Shown: piece by piece, positions 1 through 8,225 of the stretch
Numbering within the stretch: position 1 is the first letter of the stretch
Layout of the letters: the number at the start of each line of letters is the position of its first letter
Assembly (NCBI GenBank): GCA_963802375.1
Contig: CAWDIJ010000013.1
Span: 1 to 64,000 of the forward strand
Direction of reading: 5' to 3'
Length of the DNA stretch: 64,000 nt
Source of the DNA: JACDAN01 sp963802375
GTDB lineage: Bacteria > Actinomycetota > Thermoleophilia > Gaiellales > Gaiellaceae
The notes under the pieces: model-generated
What the model was told of the DNA's origin: nothing
What the model saw: only the letters and a program-made list of their open reading frames with translations
Databases searched by the model: none
Translations under genes and position numbers: made by a program

Positions 1-213
1 CGCCACGACGATGCCCCCGGCGCTGTTCGACTGACGGCGCTCCGCGCCGCCGCGGCGGCTGCCGTGTGCGGTAGGACGGCCTCCGCATCGAGCGCCCTGG
101 CGATGTCCCCCGAGGCTTCGACCGCGCACATGCTCGAGCCTGATCCGGTCGACGACCTCTTGCAGAGCAAAGGCGGTGCCCCCGACCTGACAGAAGTGCT
201 GCAAACCGACGGG
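1..213 (+). CDS. Possible C-terminal fragment of an unknown gene
   Basis: This frame is open from the first base of the window to a TAG at 211-213, giving 70 residues with no recognised motif. It is Ala-rich at first and ends in a more protein-like acidic stretch. It could be the 3' end of a gene that starts outside the window, but an open frame of this length in very high-GC DNA is also expected by chance. No family can be named. Confidence 0.2.
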
Positions 214-542
214 TAGTGCTCGGCGCCTGACTCAGCCGCAAGTCGCCTCACCTCGCACAGCAAAGCCCCGTTCGGGGGATGGTGGATCAGGCGCACTCCA
301 CCGAACCACTACAGGTGGCTACGGAGTCCGAGCGCAAGCCTTGTCCCTATCGTGCTGAGCTGATCGTGGCGGGAGCAATCGCCCTGGTCGAGGCCATGCG
401 TGGCCTGCGCCACCTTCGCCTCCTCGAAAGCTTGGGGAGAGAAGGGGAGGACCGAAGCGCACCGAGGACTCGATGGACAACCTCCTCTAGGACGTCGCGT
501 TTGTGGACGGCCACCTCGACGATGTCCTGAGCGCCAGGCTCC
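214..542. other. Intergenic stretch, no supported gene
   Basis: About 330 bases before the first glycosyltransferase. Short open frames exist on both strands, but none has a clear ribosome binding site or recognisable protein sequence. It probably contains the promoter of the polysaccharide genes that follow; no specific element was identified. Confidence 0.4.
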
Positions 543-1817
543 ATGACGGCCACGAGTTCGCGGCGCGCCTCGCCCCGCCCCGAGAGATCGCAGGTCGCCG
601 CGCCCGCGGCGTTCTCCTACGCTTCACCCTCCGTGCGGACGCGAAGTCCAGTCTCGATCATCTGCGTGTTCAACGACGCGCAGGTACGCGAGCAGTGTCT
701 CGACAGCTCGATCGAGCGCCATCGCTCGGAGGTCGACGACCTCGACTACATCCAAGTCGACAACCGCGACGGCGCGTTCCCGTCTGCAGGCGCCGCATAC
801 AACTTCGGCGCGTCCGGCGCACGCCACGACCATCTCGTGTTCGTCCACCAGGACGTCGTTCTGCACTCCCTCGCGGCGCTCGAGCGCGCGGCGGCGGCGC
901 TGGACGCCGACCACGGCATCGGGCTCGCGGGGGCGTTTGGCGTGGAGCGCGGAGGACGGCTTGTGGGTCGCGTGCGCGATCGCGTCGTCCTGATCGGCGA
1001 GCGCGCCGCCGGGCCCGTCGAAGTGGACGCCGTCGACGAGGTGCTATTCATCGTTCCGCGCCACGCCTTCGACCGCGAACGGCTGTCCGAGGCGCCGGAG
1101 TTTGCCTGGCACGCGTACGCCGTCGAATATGGCCTCCGCCTGCGCCGGGAGGGGCTGCGCGTCTGCGCGGTCGACGTGCCGCTCACCCACAACAGCCTCT
1201 CAATCAACATCCAGGAAATCTCCACGGCGCAGGCCGAGCTCAGGCGCGCGTACCCCGACGCGCTGCCGATCCGCACGCCGAGCGGGATCATCACCCGAGG
1301 CCTGCTCGACCGAGGCCGCGGCCAGGTGATCCTGCGGCACGCCTGGCGCCTTCGCTGGCTGCGCGAGTCCGTTGCGGCGCACACCGGCCGCCGCATCCTG
1401 AAGGACGCTCGCTGCGTGCTGGGCGACATCCGGTGGTGCATCGACGACGTGCTCGCCGGCGGCGCCGATCCGCTGCTCGTCGTGAACCTGGATCCGGAGC
1501 GGACGTTCGTCGAGGCTCGCCCCAACCCGCTCGAGCTCGAGCGGTTCGGACACGAGCTGCGCCTGACCTCGGGAGAACCGGAGCGGGCCATCGATGCGAT
1601 CCGGACCGCGCTCGCAGGTGCCAACGTGCTGGTGAGCAATCTCCAAGTCCGCGACCTCCGGGCGCTGGCTCCGCACCTTTCGACCACCCGCCCGCTGCTC
1701 GGCTTCCGCCGCGAGGTCGGGTACTGGCTCCTGATTGGCCCGAGCGTCGGGCGCGTGGCGTCGCGCTTGCGCTCGCGGAGATCGACGCCCGTGGGCATGG
1801 CACGGGACACCGCGTGA
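543..1817 (+). CDS. Glycosyltransferase-like protein, first gene of polysaccharide locus
   Basis: Protein of 424 residues with a GT-A style N-terminal fold: a beta strand VSIICVFND near residues 37-45, and an FVHQDV segment near 100-105 in the place where such enzymes carry an acidic metal-binding motif. It probably transfers a sugar during assembly of a surface polysaccharide in the cytoplasm. It is followed by an ABC exporter permease whose GTG start overlaps its stop (GTGA at 1814-1817), so the genes are co-transcribed. The ATG at 543 is used; a GTG near 627-635 just ahead of the conserved strand is an alternative. The donor and acceptor sugars cannot be told from sequence. Confidence 0.75.
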   Translation: MTATSSRRASPRPERSQVAAPAAFSYASPSVRTRSPVSIICVFNDAQVREQCLDSSIERHRSEVDDLDYIQVDNRDGAFPSAGAAYNFGASGARHDHLVFVHQDVVLHSLAALERAAAALDADHGIGLAGAFGVERGGRLVGRVRDRVVLIGERAAGPVEVDAVDEVLFIVPRHAFDRERLSEAPEFAWHAYAVEYGLRLRREGLRVCAVDVPLTHNSLSINIQEISTAQAELRRAYPDALPIRTPSGIITRGLLDRGRGQVILRHAWRLRWLRESVAAHTGRRILKDARCVLGDIRWCIDDVLAGGADPLLVVNLDPERTFVEARPNPLELERFGHELRLTSGEPERAIDAIRTALAGANVLVSNLQVRDLRALAPHLSTTRPLLGFRREVGYWLLIGPSVGRVASRLRSRRSTPVGMARDTA

Positions 1818-2680
1818 CCGCGCTCGATGCCGCTCCGGGCGAGCGGGACGCCGCCGCCGAGGACGAATGGACCGAGAACCGCCCTCCGCGGCGCGGGCTG
1901 CCAAGTCTCGAGCTCCGCGAGGCGTGGGCACACCGGGATCTCGGTGTCGTGCTCGCACAGCGCACGCTCAAGGTGCGCTACCGGCAGACGCTGCTCGGCG
2001 TCGGGTGGGCGCTGCTGCAGCCGCTCGCCGGCCTCGTGATCTTCACGATCGCCTTCGGGCGGCTCGCGAACCTGCCGTCGGACGGGCTCCCATACCCGGT
2101 CTTCGTGTATCCCGCGATCTGCCTGTGGATCTACGTCTCGACGTCCGTGTCCGCCGCGGCCGCCGAGTTGCCGCAAAACCCCCACCTCGTCACGCGGGTG
2201 TACTTCCCTCGGATCCTCTCGCCGGCGTCGGCGGTCGTACCGGGCCTCGTCGACTTCGCCGTCGCGCTCTCCCTCACCGCGGTCCTGCTGGTGGTCTACG
2301 ACGTCGCGCCCGGGCCGCAGGTCCTGCTCGTCCCCGCGTGGATCGCCGCGGCGGCGGTCGTCGCGTTCGGCGTCGGCACCTGGCTCGCGGCGATCAACGT
2401 CAAGTACCGCGACGTGCGGCACGTCCTTCCCTTCCTCCTGCAGACGTGGTTCTTCCTGAGTCCGATGGTGTTCCCGTCGTCGCTCGTGAGTGACGACTGG
2501 CAGGCGCTCTATGCGCTCAACCCGCTCGTCGGCTTGGTCGACGGCCTCCGTTGGTCGCTCGTCGGCGGCCCTGCACCGCCCCTCGCGGATGTTGCTTCGC
2601 TCGTGAGTGCAGTCGTGATCGCGGTGGGAGGGCTGTACTACTTCCGCTCGGTCGAGGTCAGCTTCGCGGACGTGATCTAG
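1814..2680 (+). CDS. wzm: ABC-2 type polysaccharide export permease (Wzm-like)
   Basis: Integral membrane permease of 288 residues with about six hydrophobic helices and the typical ABC-2 N-terminal motif KVRYRQTLLGVGWALLQPL before the first helix. With the ATPase immediately downstream it should form a two-component exporter that moves a lipid-linked polysaccharide across the cytoplasmic membrane. The GTG start overlaps the stop of the preceding glycosyltransferase and its own TAG shares one base with the GTG of the ATPase, so translation is coupled. In Gram-positive actinobacteria this family exports teichoic-acid-like or galactan polymers; the substrate here is unknown. Confidence 0.85.
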   Translation: MTALDAAPGERDAAAEDEWTENRPPRRGLPSLELREAWAHRDLGVVLAQRTLKVRYRQTLLGVGWALLQPLAGLVIFTIAFGRLANLPSDGLPYPVFVYPAICLWIYVSTSVSAAAAELPQNPHLVTRVYFPRILSPASAVVPGLVDFAVALSLTAVLLVVYDVAPGPQVLLVPAWIAAAAVVAFGVGTWLAAINVKYRDVRHVLPFLLQTWFFLSPMVFPSSLVSDDWQALYALNPLVGLVDGLRWSLVGGPAPPLADVASLVSAVVIAVGGLYYFRSVEVSFADVI

Positions 2681-3894
2681 TGGGCAACTCCATCGAGGTC
2701 GCCGGGGTGAGCAAGCGCTACACCGTCGGGGGGCGCCAGGGCGCGAAGCTGCTCACCGAGGTCATCGCGAACCGCATGCGCGGGCGCGGTGGCGGCAAGG
2801 GCGAGGACTTCTGGGCGCTGCAGGACGTGTCGTTCACGGTGAGCACCGGCGAGCTGATCGGCATCATCGGCCGCAACGGTGCGGGCAAGACGACGCTCTT
2901 ACGGATCCTCGCGCGGATCACGGCGCCGACCGCCGGCGTCGCCCGTGTCCGCGGTCGGCTGAGCGCTCTGCTGGACGTGGGGACGGGCTTCCACGACGAG
3001 CTCACGGGGCGCGAGAACGTGTTCCTCAGCGGGGCGATCCTCGGGATGTCACGCCGCGACGTGCGCGCGCGCTTCGACGAGATCGCCGCCTTTTCCGGCG
3101 TCGAGCGCTTCCTGGACACGCCGCTGAAGCGCTACTCCGCGGGGATGCGGCTGCGGCTGGCGTTCGCCGTCGCGGCCCACCTCGAGCCCGACGTGCTCGT
3201 TATCGACGAGGCGCTCGCCGTCGGCGACGCGGAGTTCCAGCGCCGCTGCATCGGCAGGATGGAGGATCTGCAGCGCTCCGGGCGGACAGTCGTCTTCGTG
3301 TCGCACGAGCTCGGTGCGATCGGCCGGCTCTGCGAGCGGACGCTGTGGCTCGATCAGGGCCGGGTCCGGTTCGACGGGCCCACGCACGAAACGCTGCGCC
3401 GGTATTTCGACGCCGTCGGCCGGATCGATGCCGGCCGCGTGGAGTTGGAGCCCGATCCGCATCTCCCCGTGGCGTTGACGAGCGTATGGATCACGGGTGA
3501 GGACGGCGCGCCGATCCCGGGGGCGACGCGGCTCGACACGGTCGTCCTCCGGCTGCGGTTGCAGGTGCGCGAGCGGATTCCCGGTCTCGACGTCGGCTTC
3601 TACATCGCGGATTCCATGGGCCTGCGTGTGCTCGAGGACATGCTTCGCGTCGCCGAGCCGGCGTCAGGTCTGGGCAGCGCGCCGGGCGAAGCCGAGATCG
3701 CGGTCACGCTCCCGGGAGTGCTGCGGGCCGACGACTACCTCGTCGGCATCTATGTCTACTCGGGCCACGACTACTACGTGGTCGAGGAGCCGCTGCGTTT
3801 TCGCGTCGCTCCGGCTCCGGGGGAATCCGAGGACGGATTGCGTCCGGCGGTGCGGCCGCAGCTGAGCTGGTCCATCACCGGGGTCGAGGCCTGA
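2680..3894 (+). CDS. wzt: Polysaccharide ABC transporter ATP-binding protein (Wzt-like) with C-terminal sugar-binding domain
   Basis: Protein of 404 residues. The N-terminal ATPase domain carries Walker A (GRNGAGKT, about residues 64-71), the signature RYSAGM near 151-156 and Walker B VLVIDEALA near 172-180. The remaining 150 or so residues match the layout of a Wzt-type C-terminal domain, which in studied O-antigen exporters binds the non-reducing end of the glycan and couples chain termination to export. Its GTG start at 2680 shares a base with the TAG of the permease. Presence of the extra domain suggests that the exported polymer is recognised by a terminal modification; the nearby methyltransferase could add it (inference). 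Confidence 0.88.
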   Translation: MGNSIEVAGVSKRYTVGGRQGAKLLTEVIANRMRGRGGGKGEDFWALQDVSFTVSTGELIGIIGRNGAGKTTLLRILARITAPTAGVARVRGRLSALLDVGTGFHDELTGRENVFLSGAILGMSRRDVRARFDEIAAFSGVERFLDTPLKRYSAGMRLRLAFAVAAHLEPDVLVIDEALAVGDAEFQRRCIGRMEDLQRSGRTVVFVSHELGAIGRLCERTLWLDQGRVRFDGPTHETLRRYFDAVGRIDAGRVELEPDPHLPVALTSVWITGEDGAPIPGATRLDTVVLRLRLQVRERIPGLDVGFYIADSMGLRVLEDMLRVAEPASGLGSAPGEAEIAVTLPGVLRADDYLVGIYVYSGHDYYVVEEPLRFRVAPAPGESEDGLRPAVRPQLSWSITGVEA

Positions 3895-3975
3895 CGCCGT
3901 GCGCCGCCGGCTGTGCATCACACGGTCATCGCGACGGTCGGTGGAACGAAGCTGGTGCGACAGGGTGAGGTCCCC

Positions 3976-4707
3976 ATGAGCGCAAGCGCCGCTCTGCGCG
4001 CCGCCCGTCGCACACGTCGGCATCCGCGGCCGTGGCAGTTCGACTATTTGCATCTGCGCCGGCTGCTCGACGACCTGCGGCCGGCGATGGTGCGGCTCGC
4101 CGAGCCGGGCGGCGTCGTCCTCGACGTGTTCTGCGGCAGCCGCCCGTATGACGACCTCGTCGCGCCCGGGGTGCGCGTCGTCGGGCTCGACATCGACGAC
4201 CGCTACGGCGTGGCCGACATCGTCACGACGGAGTTCCTGCCGTGCGCGGACGACAGCTACGACGGCGTCATGTGCATCGAGGCGTTCCACTACGTCACCG
4301 ATCCGGCCCACGGCGTTCGGGAGCTCCGGCGGGTGGTGAAGCCCGGCGGCCGGGTGCTCGTGTCCGTGCCCGTGGTCTGGGAGTACGACCGCGAGATCGT
4401 CGAGCACCGTTACACGTCGGGCTCACTGCGTCAGCTCTTCGACGGGTGGGACGACGTCGTCGTCATCGAGAACGGCGGACGCGCCGTCACCTGGGCGCTG
4501 CTCACCGGCACGCTGCTGCACGCCTGCGAGGAGGAGCTGGGCCGGCGCCTCCCGCGCCCTGCGGTGCGCGCCGCTTTCGCGCCGGCGTACGTCGGCCTCA
4601 ACGGCGTGGGCGCGGCGCTCGATGCCGTCGAGCAGCGTCGCCGGCATCCGCGCCATGTGCTCGCACCGAACATCTTGCTCACCGCCCGGCGGCCGGCCGG
4701 TGGCTGA
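3976..4707 (+). CDS. SAM-dependent methyltransferase (class I, Methyltransf_11-like)
   Basis: Protein of 243 residues with SAM-binding motif I (VLDVFCGSRPY, about residues 48-58), an acidic LDIDD ending the second strand, and a post-motif region VVKPGGRVLVSVP typical of Methyltransf_11 proteins. It likely methylates a glycan or small metabolite of the polysaccharide pathway. The ATG at 3976 follows a GTGAGG ribosome site; an in-frame ATG at 3913 would add 21 poorly conserved residues. It overlaps the next glycosyltransferase by 8 bases, so it belongs to the same operon. Terminal methylation of an exported glycan is a plausible role given the Wzt C-terminal domain upstream. Confidence 0.8.
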   Translation: MSASAALRAARRTRRHPRPWQFDYLHLRRLLDDLRPAMVRLAEPGGVVLDVFCGSRPYDDLVAPGVRVVGLDIDDRYGVADIVTTEFLPCADDSYDGVMCIEAFHYVTDPAHGVRELRRVVKPGGRVLVSVPVVWEYDREIVEHRYTSGSLRQLFDGWDDVVVIENGGRAVTWALLTGTLLHACEEELGRRLPRPAVRAAFAPAYVGLNGVGAALDAVEQRRRHPRHVLAPNILLTARRPAGG

Positions 4708-5632
4708 CGTCGTCTCCGTCGTGATCCCGACTCGCGACCGAGCGCAGATCGTGCTCAACACGGTGCGTCTCACGCTCGACCAGCGGGACGTCGAGCTCGA
4801 GCTCATCGTCGTCGACGACGGTTCGAGCGACGGCACGGCGGAGGCGCTCGAGGCACTCGGCGACCCGCGCGTCACCGTGCTCCGCAACGCCGCGAGCCGG
4901 GGCGTGGCGCACGCGCGTAACCGCGGGATCGAGCGGGCGACGCATCCCTGGATCGCTTTCCTGGACGACGACGACCGCTGGAGCCCGGACAAGCTTCGCG
5001 TACAGCTCGATCTCGCCCGGGCGGAGGCCGCCGACTTCGTCTACACCGCCGGGCTGGCGGTCGCGGCCGCCGACGGCCGGGTGCTGTGGAGGTCGCCGGC
5101 GTTCACGCCCGCGGAGCTGCGACAGGGCATCCGCAGTCGCAACCTCGTCTTCGCGGGCTCGTCCAACGTGCTCGCGCGCACCGAGCTCGTGCGGCGTCTC
5201 GGCGGGTTCGACGAGTCGCTCGACCACATCGCGGACTGGGATCTGTGGATCCGCCTGACCGAGGCGGGGCGCGGGGCCGCGTGCCCCGAGCCCCTGGTGG
5301 CGTACGTCGTGCACGAGACGAACATGCACCAAATGGTGATCGACAGCGCTGCGCGGGAGGGTCGCCTGCTGCGTACCAAGCACGCGGACAGCAGCCTCCC
5401 GGGTCGGTTCGACCCCATCGTCTTCCGCAGATGGATCGCCGAGGGACAGGCGCACTCGGGCCGACCGGGGCGCGCCGCCCTCACCTATGCCGTCACGGCC
5501 CTGCGCCACCGCAGCCGACCCGATGCGCGGCGTGCGGTGGGCGCGACGCTGCGTGCGCTCGGCCTCCGCCGCGCGCACGAGGCCGGGGAGCCCGACGGCC
5601 CCGCGCCGGACTGGCTGGCGATCCGCCCATAG
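4700..5632 (+). CDS. Glycosyltransferase family 2
   Basis: Protein of 310 residues with the classical GT2 hallmarks: VSVVIPTRDR at the N-terminus, the nucleotide-sugar binding motif IVVDDGSSDGT near residues 36-46, the metal-binding FLDDDDRW motif near 91-98 and an FAGSSNVLARTEL / DWDLWIRL block with the catalytic acidic residues. It transfers a sugar from a nucleotide donor, probably onto the same polymer that the upstream ABC pair exports. The GTG start at 4700 is chosen because the protein begins right at the first conserved strand; it overlaps the methyltransferase by 8 bases. This is the last plus-strand gene of the locus and is convergent with the next gene. Confidence 0.9.
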   Translation: MADVVSVVIPTRDRAQIVLNTVRLTLDQRDVELELIVVDDGSSDGTAEALEALGDPRVTVLRNAASRGVAHARNRGIERATHPWIAFLDDDDRWSPDKLRVQLDLARAEAADFVYTAGLAVAAADGRVLWRSPAFTPAELRQGIRSRNLVFAGSSNVLARTELVRRLGGFDESLDHIADWDLWIRLTEAGRGAACPEPLVAYVVHETNMHQMVIDSAAREGRLLRTKHADSSLPGRFDPIVFRRWIAEGQAHSGRPGRAALTYAVTALRHRSRPDARRAVGATLRALGLRRAHEAGEPDGPAPDWLAIRP

Positions 5633-5720
5633 CTCGATGCCCTCGCGGCCGATCGCGCGTGCGGAGGTGCGATCGAGGAGCTCCTCTAGCGCCTCACGAC
5701 CCGGGCCGGTCCCGCGGTGG

Positions 5721-7856
5721 TTAGCGGTCCGCCCATAGGTCGGAGGCCAAGGCCAGCTCGAACGCGCTGGGATCCTCGAGCAGCAGCTCGGTCCGGCCGA
5801 GCAACAGCCGATCGGCCCGCGCCGTGATCGACCGGTCGGGTCCGCCAAAGCCGTCGGTGTAGCCGGCGCTGCGGGCCGCCGCGGCGACGCGCTCGTCGGC
5901 GCTTCCGTGGGGATAGGCGAGTACATGCAATCGGTGCCCCGTGGCCTCCTCGAGCGCTGCTCGTCCGTCTTCCAGGGCGCGCGCGAGTTCGTCGTCGGCG
6001 AGCTCGGGCAGCGGTCGGTGATCGCGGGTGTGGAAGCCGATCTCGAAGCCGGCCCGCGCCAAGTCCCGCACCTGCGACCGGGTCAGGCGGTACGCGGGCG
6101 GGTCCTCGCCGATGAGCTGCGAGAGCGCGTCCGCCACGGCGGCGCGGACCGCCGCGGGCGCCTGCTCGACGTCCGCGGCGAGGCCTGCGAGCGGCTGCTC
6201 CGCACCGGCGCGCAGGGAGACCGCGCGAAGCGCCGGGCGTGGGTCGAGGCCGCGATCCGCCGCCGCCTGCAGGCGCTGCCACCAGAACCCGTGCGCTCCG
6301 TCGAGCCCGGCGCCGGTCAGGAAGAACGTGGCGGGGCAAGCGAGGCGCCGCAGGAGCGGCGCCGCCACCTCGAGATGGCTTGCGAGGTCGTCGTCGAAGG
6401 TGACCGCAATCGGGATCGGCCGGCCGCGCCGGCGCGCGAGCATCGCGCGGTGGAGTTGCGAGGCGGGTACCAGCTCGTACGAGCGTCGCAGGTGACGTAG
6501 ATGCCGTTCGAGCGCCGCCGCGGTGATCCCGGGCACGATCTGCTCTCCCGACGGCGGCGTGGTGTCCGTGCGGTGGTAGACGAGCGCACCTGCGACGTGG
6601 GCCGGCGACGCCCGCAGCCGCCAGCGAAGAGCCGCGGCGCGCAACCGGCGCGACGACGCACCGAGGCGACGCCGCAGCACCATGCGGACCCCACGTCTTC
6701 GGCGCGCATCCGGCCGGTCGGCTCGGCCGGCGGTGAGCCGCGCGATCTCGGCGCCCAGCCGGAGGTGCGCCTGCGTCTCGTCGAAGTCCCGCTCCACACG
6801 GCGGCGCCCCGCTTCGGCGAGCCTGTCCGCAAGGCCCGCCTCCCGGCGAAGGCGAGCGACCGCTGCGGCAAGCCCGTCCGGGTCGCCCGGAGCGACCAGC
6901 AGGCCGTTCACGTCGTCGGTGACGACGTCGGGGATGCTGCCCATGCGCGCTGCGACCACCGGGGTCCGGAGCGCCATCGCCTCCATGAGGACCAGCGGCG
7001 TCACCTCGCCTGCCGGAAGCAGCAGTGCGTCCGCGGCCAGCAGTCGGGCGGCGACGTCGGGGGTCGGCCCCGCGAAGTGGACCTGCCGCGCCACATCGAG
7101 GTCGCGCGCCTGATCCCGGAGCTCGGCCGCGTAGGCGCCATCGGCCTCGATCCCGAGAAGCGTCAGCTCGGCCTCGACTCCCCGCTGATGCAGCGCCCGG
7201 ACGGCGGCGATCGCGACGTCTTGGCGCTTGTGGCGGTCCACGGTGCCGATCAGCACGAGCCGAACCGGATCGGCGGCGCACAACGCGCGCGGCCCCGGAT
7301 CGGGCGGGATGTGGATGCCGACCGGATTCAGCACGACGTTGGCTCGTGCGCCGTCGAAGGCCCGTGCGATCCACGGCGAGATCGCGACGACCGTGTGCGC
7401 CAGTGCGCCGTGCACGCGGAACAGTCGCCTCGCGGCCACAGACTTGGGCGCTTCCTGCGCATGCACGATGACGGGGACGCCTGCCAGCCGGGCGCCGATG
7501 ACCGGGGCAACCAGGACAGTGCTGTTGACGATCACCACGTCGATCCGATGCCGTCTGAGGAGCCGGGGGAGCCGCACCGCGTCCGGGATGGAACGGCCGA
7601 TCTGGAGCGCCCACCGGCCGTGCGACGCCCCCCAGATCGGCAGGGATGTCGGCCCGCGGACGATCGCGGCGGCGACGTCGGCGAACGCCCCGCGCAACGG
7701 GCCGGTGCCGACCGCGATTACGAGGTCGCACTCATGACGCAGCGCACGCGCCTGACCGAGTGCGACCAGCTGCGCCCCTCCGCGCTCGGCGCTGTGCACG
7801 GCCATTAGCACGCGTGTCCGGGGACGTGGCGCCGGTGCGTAGGCGGGAGCCGGCAT
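5721..7856 (-). CDS. GT4 glycosyltransferase fused to a polysaccharide deacetylase
   Basis: A 711-residue two-domain protein. Residues about 15-370 form a GT-B glycosyltransferase family 4: glycine-rich N-terminal loop (SAERGGAQLV), LIGTVDRHKRQDVAI at the start of the second Rossmann domain, and the donor-binding EVTPLVLMEAMALRTPVVA. From about residue 420 a NodB-type carbohydrate esterase 4 domain follows, with metal-site motifs TFDDD and HTRDHRPL and a YPHG segment. The fusion implies sugar transfer and de-N-acetylation (or deacetylation) on one glycan. No signal peptide is present, so both act in the cytoplasm. It is convergent with the polysaccharide operon and probably modifies the same polymer. 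Confidence 0.88.
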   Translation of the reverse strand: MPAPAYAPAPRPRTRVLMAVHSAERGGAQLVALGQARALRHECDLVIAVGTGPLRGAFADVAAAIVRGPTSLPIWGASHGRWALQIGRSIPDAVRLPRLLRRHRIDVVIVNSTVLVAPVIGARLAGVPVIVHAQEAPKSVAARRLFRVHGALAHTVVAISPWIARAFDGARANVVLNPVGIHIPPDPGPRALCAADPVRLVLIGTVDRHKRQDVAIAAVRALHQRGVEAELTLLGIEADGAYAAELRDQARDLDVARQVHFAGPTPDVAARLLAADALLLPAGEVTPLVLMEAMALRTPVVAARMGSIPDVVTDDVNGLLVAPGDPDGLAAAVARLRREAGLADRLAEAGRRRVERDFDETQAHLRLGAEIARLTAGRADRPDARRRRGVRMVLRRRLGASSRRLRAAALRWRLRASPAHVAGALVYHRTDTTPPSGEQIVPGITAAALERHLRHLRRSYELVPASQLHRAMLARRRGRPIPIAVTFDDDLASHLEVAAPLLRRLACPATFFLTGAGLDGAHGFWWQRLQAAADRGLDPRPALRAVSLRAGAEQPLAGLAADVEQAPAAVRAAVADALSQLIGEDPPAYRLTRSQVRDLARAGFEIGFHTRDHRPLPELADDELARALEDGRAALEEATGHRLHVLAYPHGSADERVAAAARSAGYTDGFGGPDRSITARADRLLLGRTELLLEDPSAFELALASDLWADR

Positions 7857-8051
7857 GCAAGGATCCTGGACGATACGTGCGCGCGGCTGTCCCGAGTACG
7901 GCGGTGCAGTCTGTTAGGACGGCTGCAGGCAGAGAACCATAAAGATGCCCGCCTGCCGCGTTACGTCAGCGGGTTGTTCGTCGCCTAGGCAAGGCTTGAC
8001 TCCGCGGCGCGTGTCCTTCACGCTGGAGTAGCCGCCAACCGAGAGGGACCC

Positions 8052-8189
8052 GTGAAGCACCGTCAGCTGCTGCGGCTGAGTCGAGGTGTTTTCCAGCGGT
8101 CCTCGGCCGCTTTGCTCATTGCGTTCGGCCGGCGTCGTCTCATCCGATCGTGCGTTCGCCGCTGCCCGGCTGGCGAGGCGCAGACGTGA
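8052..8189 (+). CDS. Possible small basic protein, 45 residues
   Basis: A GTG start at 8052 follows the purine-rich GAGAGGGA and opens a 45-residue frame ending at TGA 8187-8189. The product is Arg-rich with a short hydrophobic centre (AALLIAF). It lies in the leader of the exported DUF11 protein. Support is limited to the ribosome binding site, so this may be a chance frame. The remainder of 7857-8225 shows no gene; a TTGACT at about 7995 may be a -35 element. Confidence 0.2.
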   Translation: MKHRQLLRLSRGVFQRSSAALLIAFGRRRLIRSCVRRCPAGEAQT

Positions 8190-8225
8190 TCGACCCTGAT
8201 GGCGGGCAGATCACAAGGAGGAAGC

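Noticed and set aside
503..1813. Long open frame upstream of and fused to the Wzm-like permease
   Set aside because: The segment before 1814 is Arg/Pro-rich shadow sequence of the glycosyltransferase gene; the permease begins at the GTG overlapping its stop.
5686..7731. 681-residue minus-strand open frame parallel to the GT4-deacetylase gene
   Set aside because: Low-complexity Arg/Pro/Gly composition typical of a shadow frame in GC-rich DNA; the other frame has clear GT4 and deacetylase motifs.
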